Of a stretch of DNA of 64,000 nt, positions 38,226 to 50,600 are shown piece by piece. The first letter of the stretch is position 1; every line of letters starts with the position of its first letter. Source of the DNA: Sphagnum magellanicum (lineage: Eukaryota > Streptophyta > Sphagnopsida > Sphagnales > Sphagnaceae); assembly GCA_021904315.1 (NCBI GenBank), contig CM038916.1:8211065-8275064 (forward strand), written 5' to 3'. Both the position numbers and the translations under genes were made by a program. Under the pieces are notes generated by a model. That model had not been told where the DNA came from. It was given only the letters and a program-made list of their open reading frames with translations, and searched no databases.

Positions 38226-39015
38226 GGAACTTTGGGGTGGGATTAGGAAGATTGATAAGCGAGTCATTCACACGGACCTATACAAACTAAACAATAGGTT
38301 GGTTAGTGCGTAGTTGGAACACCTTTGGTGCACGGACAAACCGCAGGCAAACACGGATTCACAAGACTCATCACAGCCCAGACTTGAGGGAAGCCACCAC
38401 CTTCTCCTTATAGTATACTTTGTGCCTGGCCATGGGACCAACACCCAAATGTCATTTTGTCCTAGGACTCCTAAGTGTGAGTCTCGAAATCCCCAAAGTT
38501 GGGACTCCTACGACTTTGGGGGCCCATAACTTTGTGTGTAAACTTTCGATTGAGGTGAGGTCTAAAGCAAAGTTGTAGCCCTTGTCAAGAATTTTTCAAC
38601 AGCATGTGGCACGCCACCTAAACGCAAGGAAATCGAGGCGATTCCTGACTTTTAGTGGTCAAAAGTCAAATTGCCAATTTGACTCCCGACCTTTCTTTTG
38701 GCCATAACTTGTGTTTTAAATGTCCAAATGGGTCATGCAAGCCCATTTTAGACATTTAAGTTCCAAGAGCTTTTCAATGATATAAGGAACTTTTCAATCC
38801 AATGAGTTTTGACCCCTATAATCACTTTCTGAAAATTCGGGAATCCATTGGGATTCCAATTCCCAAAGTGGTAGTTCATTTGGGACTGTGGGGGTTCATT
38901 CTTTCACACTCTTTTGCACTCCCAAGAGCATGAAATGTGACTCCTGGGCTCACCCTTAACCCGCACCTTTATAAGCCTTTGCCTTGGTCGCAAGCCCAAG
39001 GTTAGGGTTGCAACA
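38226..39015 (-). mobile_element. LTR copy C, 5' and middle part
   Basis: Read on the minus strand it starts TGTTGCAACCCTAACC at 39,015. It follows copy D through AGTGCAAAAGAGTGTGAA, the CTTTTAGTGGTC block, the TATA-hairpin block near 38,400 and the CCAACCTATTG block. It breaks off at 38,226 where copy A begins. Its missing end is at 31,372-31,490. The total is about 909 bp. Confidence 0.8.
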
Positions 39016-40271
39016 TTGGGGGCTGGTAAAGGGCACTAGTAGGTGGTGTATGATTTGTTAAAATTAGATGGGTAATTAGTGGGTGGTTTGTGGTTTGCAT
39101 GGGGGATGAGGTGGAAGATAGGTTAGTGGTAGCACATGATGAAACGAATGGGCGATGGGAATTACGAGGTTCAATGAGACATGATGAGTTGGGGACATGG
39201 GATGTTTGGTGCCCATGAAGTAGGAAGTATATTATGAACATGTGCCCCATTTTCTAAAAAATGCTTACTGCTATAATGTAATCATAAATCTATAAAGCTA
39301 ATCACGTACTATTAAATGAAACGAAGAAAAAAAAAGGTAAAAAACTTTCAAAGGAGTCCTTTGCTAAGGCATTATGCCAAAGTCAAACTCTAATTTTGTT
39401 ATAGGCTTATGTGTCACGATCATTGAGCTATTGGATTCAACAAAACTTAAACACTTTAATACCAAACTTTTAGATCAGGACCTATTTGCATAATTACAGA
39501 TAGGTCCCATGTTTTAAAGATGGCGTATTTCAACATAGTAATCTTAAACCTATAAAGCCAACCACAAGATTGGATAAATCAAATAGAAAAAAATAATGAA
39601 TTGTTATAAAAAAACAAGTCTTATTTCAAAAAATAGTTAAATTTTAATTTTGACATAACCTTTGACATCATCATCCTTACTCTACTGGGTTTGACACAAC
39701 CTATATACTTTTTAAAAAACTATTGTGCAAGAATTAGGGGCCCAAAAACTTTTATTCTTTTATTCTTTGGATTACCCAACTAATGTAACACCTAATTTTA
39801 ATAACATAAAACACCCTAAATTTAATCTTTCGCTTTAAAAAAAACATCTTAGAAAACATATTATTGGTGAATGATTAGCCAATAAATATTGACATGTTCA
39901 CACTTACAATGCATTTATATTTATTTATATATATTTTTCTTCATTTGTTATTTCTTTAGGACTATGACAAAAACCAAGAAAAACCAAGATTGTGGTGAGT
40001 CTCTTTTTGTGTAATAGAAACTTTCTATTGTACTTAATTTGAATATAATTATTAGATTCTTGGAAAAAAAAAAAACTTTCTAAGCTTAACGAAAACATTA
40101 AAAAAAAAAACCTAACACAAAACAAATCCCAAACAAAAGAAAAACAAAAAAACACAAAACCTATATTCCCTTAGCTTTTTTACCTTTGTTGTCTTGTTGT
40201 TTACTGATGTTGGTGTTGTTGTCATCATTATCTTCCTCTTTTGCTCCAGAAAATTTAAAGGACCTAAACTA
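39016..40271. other. AT-rich intergenic region
   Basis: A-rich DNA between two LTR copies. No gene, no element ends and no clear repeats seen. Confidence 0.5.
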
Positions 40272-41162
40272 TCATGACTTTAACCTTAGGCCCACGACCA
40301 AGATAAGGGCATGAAAAGATGCGGGCCAAAAGTGCAACCCGGTAGTCACATTCACATTTTCGGGAGTGCGAAAGAGTGTGAAGGAATGAACCCACGTTGG
40401 GAGTTGGAGTCCCTATGAAATCCCGAATGTTTAAAGAGAAATTTCATGGGTCAAAATTCATTAGATTGAAAAGTTCCTTATACCATTGAAAAGTTCTTGA
40501 GATGTCGATATTTAAAATGGGTTTGCATGACCCATTTGAGTACTTATAACATAAGTTATGGCTGAAAAAAAAATTGAAAATCAAAATGTCAATTTGACTC
40601 TTGACCACTAAAAGTTGGGAATCGCCCTTATTTATGTGCATATAGGTGATGTGCAACATATCGTTGGAAAGTTTTCAATGAGAGCTACAACTTTGTTTTA
40701 AACTTCACTTTAATCGAAAGCCTACATAAAAAATTATGGGCTTGCAAAGTAGTAAGAGTCCTAATTTCGAGAATTTTGGGACTCTTGACCTGGGAATCCT
40801 AGGAAAAATAACATTTGGGTGTAGCCCCCATGGCTAATCACAAATAATACTATAAGGGGGAAGGTGGTGGCTTCCCCCAAGTCCGGGCTGTGGTGAATTT
40901 TATGAATCTATGTATGCCCGTGGTTTGTCCGTGCATCAAAAGTGCTCCAACTATGCATTAACCAACTTGTTGTTTGGTTTGTGTAGGTTCATATGAATAA
41001 TGGACCTGCTTGTCACTCGTCTTATTCCCCATCCTAGAGCTTTAGCATGCTTTTTTTACCCCTAAAGTGTTGTGAGCTAAGGAACATACCCCAACTCCTT
41101 TTTCTTGCATTTTCATTTTCGGACTCACATTTGAGTCTTTCAAGGAATTTGGGGGTGCATCA
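40272..41162 (+). mobile_element. LTR copy D (probable solo LTR)
   Basis: Aligns throughout with copy C in the opposite orientation: CGGGAGTGCGAAAGAGTGTG, GACCACTAAAAGTTGGGAAT, CGTTGGAAAG, the TATAAG-hairpin block at 40,851-40,878, CCAACTTGTTG, and an end in GGGGGTGCATCA. The start is decayed and placed only by alignment to C. No primer-binding site follows, so it is most likely a solo LTR. Confidence 0.75.
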
Positions 41163-43889
41163 TAAATCTTCACTGCCACTGGTTTTTCATTTCCTTTTTT
41201 GTTTTTATTTCCCGAGAAGGGGGTGGATGTGAGTTTTAATGTGATTAAGTTTGTTGGGTGCTTTGCAAATAAACCCATATGAATTAAGAGAAAAACCCTA
41301 GATGAAAACCCCAACTCCTTCCAGCACAATTCAAGTTGACCTAATCAGTGAAATGACATTGCCATTAATTTAAAATCCAAACTAGAAATCCGTTTTACTT
41401 ACTAGTGTGTGAAGATCAAAGGAAATCAAGTAATGTTGCCAAGGCTGTTAGATGGGTTATGTCCCATGGTGTCACTAAAAGCAACATGAGCAATCCAAAT
41501 AAGATTTTGTCGATTATTGTGATGGTGTTACTGGTAGTGGCAGTGGTGATAAGAAGGAAGGATAACATATTGTGGCAACTACTACCTATGCACATTCGCA
41601 GCACCCTACTAATTCCCATGCCCTCTTCATCGCCATGTTGTTATTGTTGCTCTTACCAAAAATTAAAAATTTGTAGCGTAGACGTGAATAGGCTCTTAGT
41701 AGCCTCGAACCATCCTTCTGCTGATTCGTACGACCAAATGTACCTACCACCTTCCTCCTCCTTTGAGATTCAATCCCCCACCCCCTCCTTTAAAGCAATT
41801 TGTTCAGTCTGTGCTGATGTGTTAAGAAAAGATTTGTGTTGATGTCTTAATTACATTTGTTAATCCCCATGTGTTCACAAATTCTTGCTTATTTGTTTTT
41901 CACACAACAAAGGTTAAGGTAGATAAACTGGTGAGTGAACACTTAAAAACAAAAATGAAGTTGAATACTCCTCACACATCGTTTCTTTGATTTTGAAGCT
42001 CAAAGAACATTTTTAGCCCTCCACCTAGCACTATGCAAAAATTTCTCAATTTGATAAAAGAATGGGCAAGATATGGGGTGTTTGGTGCAAAAGGGTTTAA
42101 AGTTCAATGAGGGGTGAATTAAAATAAATTAAAATTTTGAGCTTAACATCTTTGATGATTGCATCAATACGTTTAAAATACAAAGAAGTTTTGTAAAACC
42201 TTAGTTGGTACACTCATTAAGTTTTAATCATTCAAAACATAATAAAGATGAGAAAAATATCTAGTTGGAATTCGAGAGGGGTTTAGAGTTATTTTTTCAA
42301 AAACATTGAAGCATCATTGAAACTATCATTCATTCTCTTCTTGATGCAATTGGGTAAAAAAAAATCACTAGTCATCAAACATGTACTTATCATTGAACAT
42401 TTGTTCAAGAGATTTTCAAAATCACAATCAATTAGATCTAATCATAAGCATTACCTATTAGTAGAGGATTGATTATTCATAGGTGAACAAATGAACAATC
42501 TTCTATTTATTGTTCAGCTATTATCCATTCATAGTTGATTTAATCTTAAGGTTGAATAATAAACATATGCCCCATAATATATGCATGTTCAGTTTGCAAA
42601 GGCACAAAAAATTAAAACTTAAGGTAAGGTCTAAGATGAAGGCATTACCAAAGTAGGGGGCCATGTGCCTTAGGTGAACTAGCACCCACATTGGTACCAT
42701 GGTTAAGATTCAAAACCAATGTTGTAATATTTTATACATAATATTTTTTGCAATTATTTTTGGCATTTTTTATGTGTTTAATCCAATGAACTTACCTTAG
42801 CCGTGACTTTGTCAAGTGTAACTCACTCTCCATACTAGTAGAGTGGTTGAACATTTTTATTTTTTTCAAAATGCTTTATGCAAGGTAAGGGAACCCTTCA
42901 ATGCTTCATAAGTTCTCACCCCTTTCACTATCATAAGAACTCAAAATTGTGAAGCCCCGTAAGGCGATCACAATAATTTCAATAGAAGGATAATCATCCA
43001 TCTAAATTATTGTTCACATTTGTTAAATTGTTTAGGTGCATTCATAATCCAATGAACGAAAAAAGGTGTTGAACTATTAATAAAACCAATCAAAATTAAA
43101 GAAATATTTATGTTTTGGCATTTAAAACCATGACATGGTAACTTGTTACTTATTCATTCAAATGAATGTAAAGGCATTCAAACCAAAAGTTTATTTGATG
43201 AAATTTTATGTTTAAATTTTGATTTAAGACATTTGAAAATGAACAAATATTGTGCCAAAAGGAGTCAATTTTGCAAAGGACTAGATCAAAAGGATTCACA
43301 TAATAAACTTGCATTTTGATGTGAAAAAAAATTAAAGGATAAAAACCTATTAACCACATTCAAATATCATTCATACTTTTAAAATGTGAAAATTTTAAAT
43401 TTTAAAGTTCAAAAACAAATTCAAAATTGATCCAATTTTTTTAAAATTCAAAAATCATTTAACATATAAATGGGGTATGTATAATATACATGATGCTTTA
43501 AGAAAAGTTGTAGTTTATTGTACCAGAAAACCAAAAAATGTAAAGTTTAAATTTTTGGTAATGATTGACCCTAGAAAAAAAATGTCAATTTGCAACCATA
43601 AATAAATTATAATCATGTGACTAAAAATTCATTATTTGCATAAGTGGAATCACATCCAACATCTAATTGCAAATGACTTACGACTCACTATAATGTCAAT
43701 ACATTCCACATGGATAATGTATATGGGCACCATATATGGTTTCATCCATTAACCATTTGTATACAATCCCCATTTTTGTAATTAAAATATAGTCCACTCA
43801 CATGTTGCCATCTAGTTTAATCAAAATTTGTCATTTGGCATAATTCAAATATGTCACATCACATTTTTTTAAATGAATTAAAAATTTCA
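41163..43889. other. AT-rich intergenic region
   Basis: No gene recognised. A 145-codon open frame at 41,405-41,842 has a hydrophobic stretch but no family resemblance and is not called. Confidence 0.5.
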
Positions 43890-44370
43890 ATTTATGTCGG
43901 TAGGTATGTAGGTGGGTAGGTAAAAAGTACATAGGTAGGTAAATAGGTAAGTAGGTAATGAGTAAATAGGTAAATAGATTTTATTAATTTCATTTTATGT
44001 TAGCCTTTGGGTTAAGCCTTTTAATTAATTCACCCCAAATGACATGTTATTTATAATGTTGTTTGTGTATTTTCAATGTTTCAAATGCACTTCATTATAT
44101 GGTCTACAAGATTGAAATGGAGGACAAAAAATATGGGATAAATTTTATAATTACAACTTAATTGCACACTAATTTGCAACTAGAAAAATTTATCCCATGT
44201 TTTTTTCTTCCAATGTTGCAAACTATATAAATAAATGGGGACAATACAATTGTTTGTTTCAAATTAAAATAAAAATTTCCTAAGAAAATAACCTACCTAT
44301 GTAGGCTTTACCTACCTACCTACTTATATACTTAGGTACATATGTACCATCTAACCTATTGACCTACTTT
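43890..44370. mobile_element. Foldback-like inverted repeat with GTAG/CTAC-rich ends
   Basis: The left arm has many GGTAG/GTAGGTAG units (43,890-43,980). The right arm has the complement, ACCTACCTACCTAC (44,293-44,330). Near the centre, ACAAAAAATATGGGATAAAT at about 44,125-44,144 pairs with ATTTATCCCATGTTTTTTTC at about 44,189-44,208, leaving a loop of about 45 bases. Similarity continues outward (CTTGTAGACCATATAATGA against TGTTGCAAACTATATAAAT), so the whole 480 bp could fold into one imperfect hairpin. It has no coding capacity. It resembles a foldback element or MITE. Confidence 0.55.
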
Positions 44371-44375
44371 CCTAA

Positions 44376-44645
44376 CACTACTACAAATCATAACCTTTTA
44401 AGGGTTCAACTTGACCAAAGTGTTTATTTTGACCATAAGTGATGTCCATCTTGACTAATGGGTTAAGGCATGAAAGACATGTGTTATTTTTTACTAGTAC
44501 ATTTGACTAAAGTGGCCTTTTGACTAGGTGTCAATCAAACATCTAGTCAAAAAGGACAAATAGAAGAAAAATATTTGTCAAAATGACCATGCATTAGTCA
44601 AATTGAACATACTAATTTGACATTAGTTAGGTATTCCAGGTCAAA
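44376..44645 (+). mobile_element. Possible CACTA transposon terminus
   Basis: Begins CACTACTACAAATCA, like the terminal inverted repeat of plant CACTA (En/Spm) elements. About ten copies of TTGACTA/TTGACCA or its complement follow within 270 bases, resembling subterminal repeat arrays. I did not find the opposite end, so it is a putative fragment. Confidence 0.4.
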
Positions 44646-47600
44646 GCGACCTACATACCTAACATATCTAATTAGTTAACCTATTATAATTAACCTACTA
44701 GCCTATTAATTAGACCTAGGTTACCTACTTAGCATAATTAATAGTCTATTAATAAACCTAGGTACCTATTACCTACCTAACTTAATAAGTTAAACTGAAT
44801 TTTATCATGGTCATTGCCCAAATGGGAATTACTATTTTATTATTGAAGGTCAAATAATTTGTGTAGCATTCAATTTCAAGCTCCATGGAAAGCCACAAAA
44901 TGCCCAACCTTGTATTAAGGACATTGAAATTTTTGTTAGACCATGTCTGTTGATCATTGAAGAGGCTTCAACATGTGCATAAGTGAGTCTTGGATCAATA
45001 GATGCATGCTTGAGGCAACTAAAAGAGTGCCCCACCATTGTTGTTAATAGCACACACATCCTCTATTGTGACAACTGGTTCCAATTTGTCCTTACAGTTG
45101 GCCCAACATTATTTACCAAACCTTCTTTAAATGCATCTATTCAAAATTGGGTTAGTTACAACTTCTAAAGAAAAATTAACCATTCAATCTATGGGACAAA
45201 AATCATGTGCCAATGAAACAACTTAGATTTTGCAATATCTCTTCGAAAATTTCACATTGAAATTTCTAATAGCCATGATGTTGATGCCATCAACTCAAGA
45301 CATACAGACTTCAATATTGTAATAATCACTTTTGAGCTCAAACCTATTCTATTTACATCAAACTTGCTTCGAATTGCCTTCAATTGTTCATGTGCGAAAC
45401 TATTTGCCTTATAAAAGGAATTTCCACCAATACAATTCCATGTTTGAGTCACTAGGGGTCACCATTTGATTTTTTTTGTTCTTGAACATCAAAGCCTTTT
45501 TTGTTTACGCAATGACAAAACAAATCATGTGTTAATGATTTTGCAACTTGTAGTGGGAATGCTCGTTATGTGCACAAAAAACAATTTTAAACACAAGTTG
45601 TTAATGGCACTTTGAGTCATGTTATTGGCTACCAATTGCCAAAAATTACAACTACACATCACCAAATCATTGATGAAACTTTTGGGTATATAATATTTAT
45701 TTCATCCATGTTACTTGAAATAGTCTTCATAAAATTTGGATAGTTAATAGAATTTGGATTTGCAAATAACTACACATATACATGTGCATAACTTTTGAAC
45801 TTTGATGAGTGATCCCCATATTTAAAAAAATTCCTATTGACGTAACTTTCACATAAAGACTTTAGGATACCCATGTTAGTAGTCTCTTAAAATATGATTA
45901 TCCTAGTTACCTAAATTAACCTACCTTATGTGTAATTACCCTAAATTACCATAGTTAAAGTTTTGTACACCTAGTTACCTAGGTACTAGAGGTAATTTGA
46001 TCTACACTTTCTCATCCTAGGTTATGCAATCATGTAATCATATAATGTCCTAAATGATACCAACCCAATCATGGATGTAGTCGTGGATTATGATTTATTA
46101 GTATTATGTGAGTATGAATTTATTCACCATCATTGTACTAGTTGAATTTTGCAACTATGAAAAAATATTGAACTTGATAAACATGTTTACACCATGCATT
46201 ATGCATTACACCATATACAAAGTTTGTTAGTCATACATTACATTATATATCATTTTGAATTTTTATTCATTTAGTTTATTTGTAAAAAATCAAAGGAAGA
46301 TAAAATGAAAATATAATCATTATTTTTTATTGTGAGAATTTTGAATTGACATTAAATAGTTCCTTTGATGAATTTAAAACTTTTTCCCCCGGTCACGAGG
46401 TTCTAGTTATCAAGGAAAAGGAACTTGAGAGTTTGTTATGCAATGCATGCTTAATGTGGTAGATTATGCTCTCACATTTGCTCTTTACATCATAATTTCA
46501 AAGATTTTATAGGTTTTAAGGTTTGCTTTTAAGGTTTCATTCTGGGTTGAATTTGGGGTTCAGGGAGGGGGTTCTTGGGTTCAAATTTTGGATGGGTTAA
46601 ACAAATGTGTATTGATGATTGCAAGATTTAATTGTGGAAGAAACAAATGAAGAGGCTGCAAATTCCTGTTTTCTTCCTTTTGACTGAGTTAAATGGTTCT
46701 AGAACTCAAGGGGGTAGATAATTAGATATAGAAAATTAGGACTTGATTTGTTACAATTGTTGTTTTACAATATGTGATCCAATTTTTGGGTGTGTAGTGC
46801 TGCATGCACATGAGTAATTTGGACATGAGGATGATGGTGCTAAAATTCTACAGGTTTGTTATTTGGATGCTTGAAAAATGCATGAAGCCAATAGTTGTTC
46901 ACACAAGCTTGAGCTTATTTAAATGCCTTGATGAAAAAATGTATTCAACTTTAGTTGAAATAATAGTGGAGCTATTGCCATGATATCAAACATTCTCCCA
47001 ATTCAACATAAGTCTAGTGAAAGCTTTGCATTGAGAAAATTAGCCATCATATATAGTCATTTCGATCAAGGTCATTTTTTTCTTTGAAATTGATTAATAA
47101 CTAGAAGGTCCATTAATATTCCAATTAATAATTTTTAATTAGTGGATTGTATTTGCATTTCATGCGCTTGTTGTTATTTTGAAGAAGTTTCACATCTTCA
47201 ATTCTTTAAATTAGACTTGTTCTAATTTGGTTTTTACTAACTAGAATTAGAACCAACAATTTTCAAGGTTGAATGCTCTCAATGAAGAAGGTGTGTGCTT
47301 TTCAAACATGTTGTTTTGACTTGGTTTAAATAGGCAATTGTGCATTGTAGTATAATAATAATATTACATGGACTTCACAAAGTTTGTGAAATTTGGAAAA
47401 TTGATATCCTCCTTCATCATCATTATTTAAAATTGTGATAATGACGTTGAATTCAACCATTCCTTTTAAAAATATTTGAAGCTATGAAAGAAAATTTGAA
47501 TATTTTTTTTGGGTGAAATTTCATCAAATATGTACTTGAAAACATGATTTCAACTTATACAAAGGTTTTTTCATGGAAACAATGGCCCAAATTCCTTAGA

Positions 47601-50600
47601 TTTTGAAGATTTTTTTTTCTAAATTGCCAAATTTTAATGATAAGTTCCAATAAGTAGTAAAGAATGTAGAATTTTTTTTTCATTTTTTTAACTTTCATAT
47701 CTCATATTTAGCCAAATTTGGCTCAATCATCTTATGGATGATCATCACTTCAATTACATCACAAACTTGAAAAAACAAACCCTGATGTATTTAATTAATA
47801 GTTGTGTTGGATTTGAGTCCTTAATGATACATTAACCCATTGAATATTGTATTGTGTTCTATACCATCTTTTTTTGCCAACTAAAATTATAAAATTAGAA
47901 ATTTTTCAAATTCCAATTGGTCCATTATTTGAAAATTCTATTTTTAAAATTTGGATTTTGGTTTCTTTTCCATCATATATTTTTACATGTGAAAAATCTT
48001 GCTTCCATAGGAGGTTCATGATTCCTATGAAAATGTGTGATAAAATGTTTTTGGTAATATAGTTAGTGACTACTAGGTGAACAATATAGTAGAAATGAAG
48101 TGGATCAAAAAAATTGAAACCATATTTCCATTATTAAAAATGGTTTTTGATTTTTGAAAAACATAAAAAATAGGATGTAATGACTATAATTTACAAGGAC
48201 TAGGATTTACAAGTTTACCAAACTATTAATAACTTTAGCTACTAATAGGTTACCAATCTGTTGAATAATTATATTATAAAACAATCAATTACATGTACAT
48301 ACAGAAAGTTCTTGGGAACATACCAAAGTAGTACTATGGCAACTTCCACATTAATTGTATCATTTGTAAATGTTTTATATTAAATCAAACCAAGAGTATA
48401 ATAAAGAGAGAAGTAAATTGTGAGAAGAAAATGATGGTAAGATTAAGAACTTGGAATGCTAAAAAAATAAAGTTCAAGCTCCTCACCCCCTACAAGTAAG
48501 AATTGCCATAGGTGACATTTCACAATAGTTCATTAAACGCCATGTAAAACATAATTTATGATAGTTCAATTAGGACAATTCATTTGAGTGTGCACTATCA
48601 TCATCACAAGCACCATGATGGATGAAATTCATCCATTGTTCATCCATAATGTAGTGAAGAAGACTCCCAAAAGGTTCCTTGAAATATTTTTTAAAACTAG
48701 GTCTCATAGTTCATGTATAAATGAAGATAGTTCTTCTCACATTATTTTTAATTTGTGTTACATAATTTTGGGTACAATCTTGCACCATAATTGTGTTATT
48801 ATTTTTTCGTGTTTTCATAATAAAATTTTATTTGAACTTATGTTTTGCACATTTTGTGTTTTAGTTTTAATTTTTGTGTTTCACATTTGGACCTAGAACT
48901 AGGTTTAGTTTTGGCACGATTGATTCATATTTAAAATTTTAAATGCTTATTATATATTAGAAAAAAATGCATTTATGTGAAGCTAACACATGAAAACTCT
49001 GAACATTGAAAAACATGTGCAATAAAATAATGAATGGTCAATTTTAGATGAACTTTAATATGGATTATGTTAGTTTATTTAAATTGAATATGAACTTGGA
49101 AAGACCTATGGCAAGGAACAAGGAAATGGTGGTTACTCATGAAAAGGTTGTGTTATGTTGACCTAGATTGAGCAAATTTTGTGAGTTTAAGCATCATGAA
49201 CAAGCAAGGGAGCTTGAAGGTGGTAGTTAGAGGTATCATGTATGAGGAAATAAGCTCAAGGCCCAAAAATGGAGATGAAGGTAGGAAAAACAAGTGCATT
49301 TGGCAATATTAGAGCATTAGGAGTTACAAAGTAAAGGGAGGAAAAAAGTAGAAAAAGGAGGGAAATGATTATTGAGGATATTCTTGAAATTGATCATCTT
49401 TTTTCCTCGTCCGACCTTAATAATACCTAGGGGGGACATTTAGTGTAAAGTTTGGGATCTACATGCATTATACAATTATTTTTAGGGGGGGTATTAAATA
49501 ATTTTCCAACTTATTTTCTATCACCCTATTAGTATCTAATTTTCTAATATATACATATTAAAGCCACCCTATATTATAATTAAATTGATTATTTGAATAA
49601 AATGTACCCAATTTTTTAACTAATTAACTTATATTTTTATCCAATAACTAATATATTGCACCCTATATTTTTACTCACATATTTTTTACTAATGTCACCT
49701 CTGAGTAGTAATAGCTTGTTTAATGTTAGCTTTCCTTAATTGAACTTTAATTACTTTCCACTTGGGTTCAACTTCACTTATGATTTTTACTATATTTGTG
49801 GAGGTGTTTAAGGGTTGTTTATTAAATGGTTTTTAGAGCTACATGACATTTTAAGGTTAAGGTAGAATCATGAATAAGTAGGAGGTTCTTGGAGACTTTA
49901 AAGCCTATAGGAAATGGGAGGAAATGAAACTCTTGAGAACCTCATGTAACATTTTTTGTTGAATTAGTGAAAATTCAAGACCTTCAAGTGAAGAAGTATG
50001 AAATCCTTTCATCACATTCATTTTTGTGAAGGCATAACTTGAATAATGTGTTTGAACTTGATAAGTGTATGGGTGATGTCCTATCTTGTTGTGCTTGTTA
50101 TTGAAGGGGCTTAAGGAAAGGCAATGCATATGTGTGTATGTATGTGTGCTATTTTGTTTTATTGGGTTCCTTGTCTTGGGAGTGTGTATATGTATGTCTA
50201 TTATTTTGTCTTGTTGTTTTGGGGGTTGAATGCATCACAAATTTATAGGCTTTATGAGTTTGTTCCAAATTTGTGCAAAATGTATTATTTCATAAGTTCA
50301 TATTGTTTAAACACAAATGTCATGCATTATTTAAACACAAAAGTCATGTGCACAACTTTTGTGTGTAAACAACACCAATAGACATACAACATCTTTGTCT
50401 AAACAACATGAATAGGCATATGACATTCATGTCTAAACAATGTGCATAACATTGATGTTCAAATAATACAAGTAGATGAATGACATTTGTGTCTATTTCA
50501 TATGAACCTATGAAAAACATATTTCACATGACTATTATTGCCAAATCATTGCCTATGAAGTTTGTGATGTGGGGTAATAAGAGGTGAGAGAAAGAGGTAA

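Noticed and set aside
31794..38313. Open frames of 100-127 codons inside the LTRs
   Set aside because: GC-rich LTR sequence yields chance frames; they are not conserved in frame between the two LTRs and B.
41405..41842. 145-codon open frame with a hydrophobic stretch
   Set aside because: No domain, no splice or context support, and surrounded by decayed DNA.
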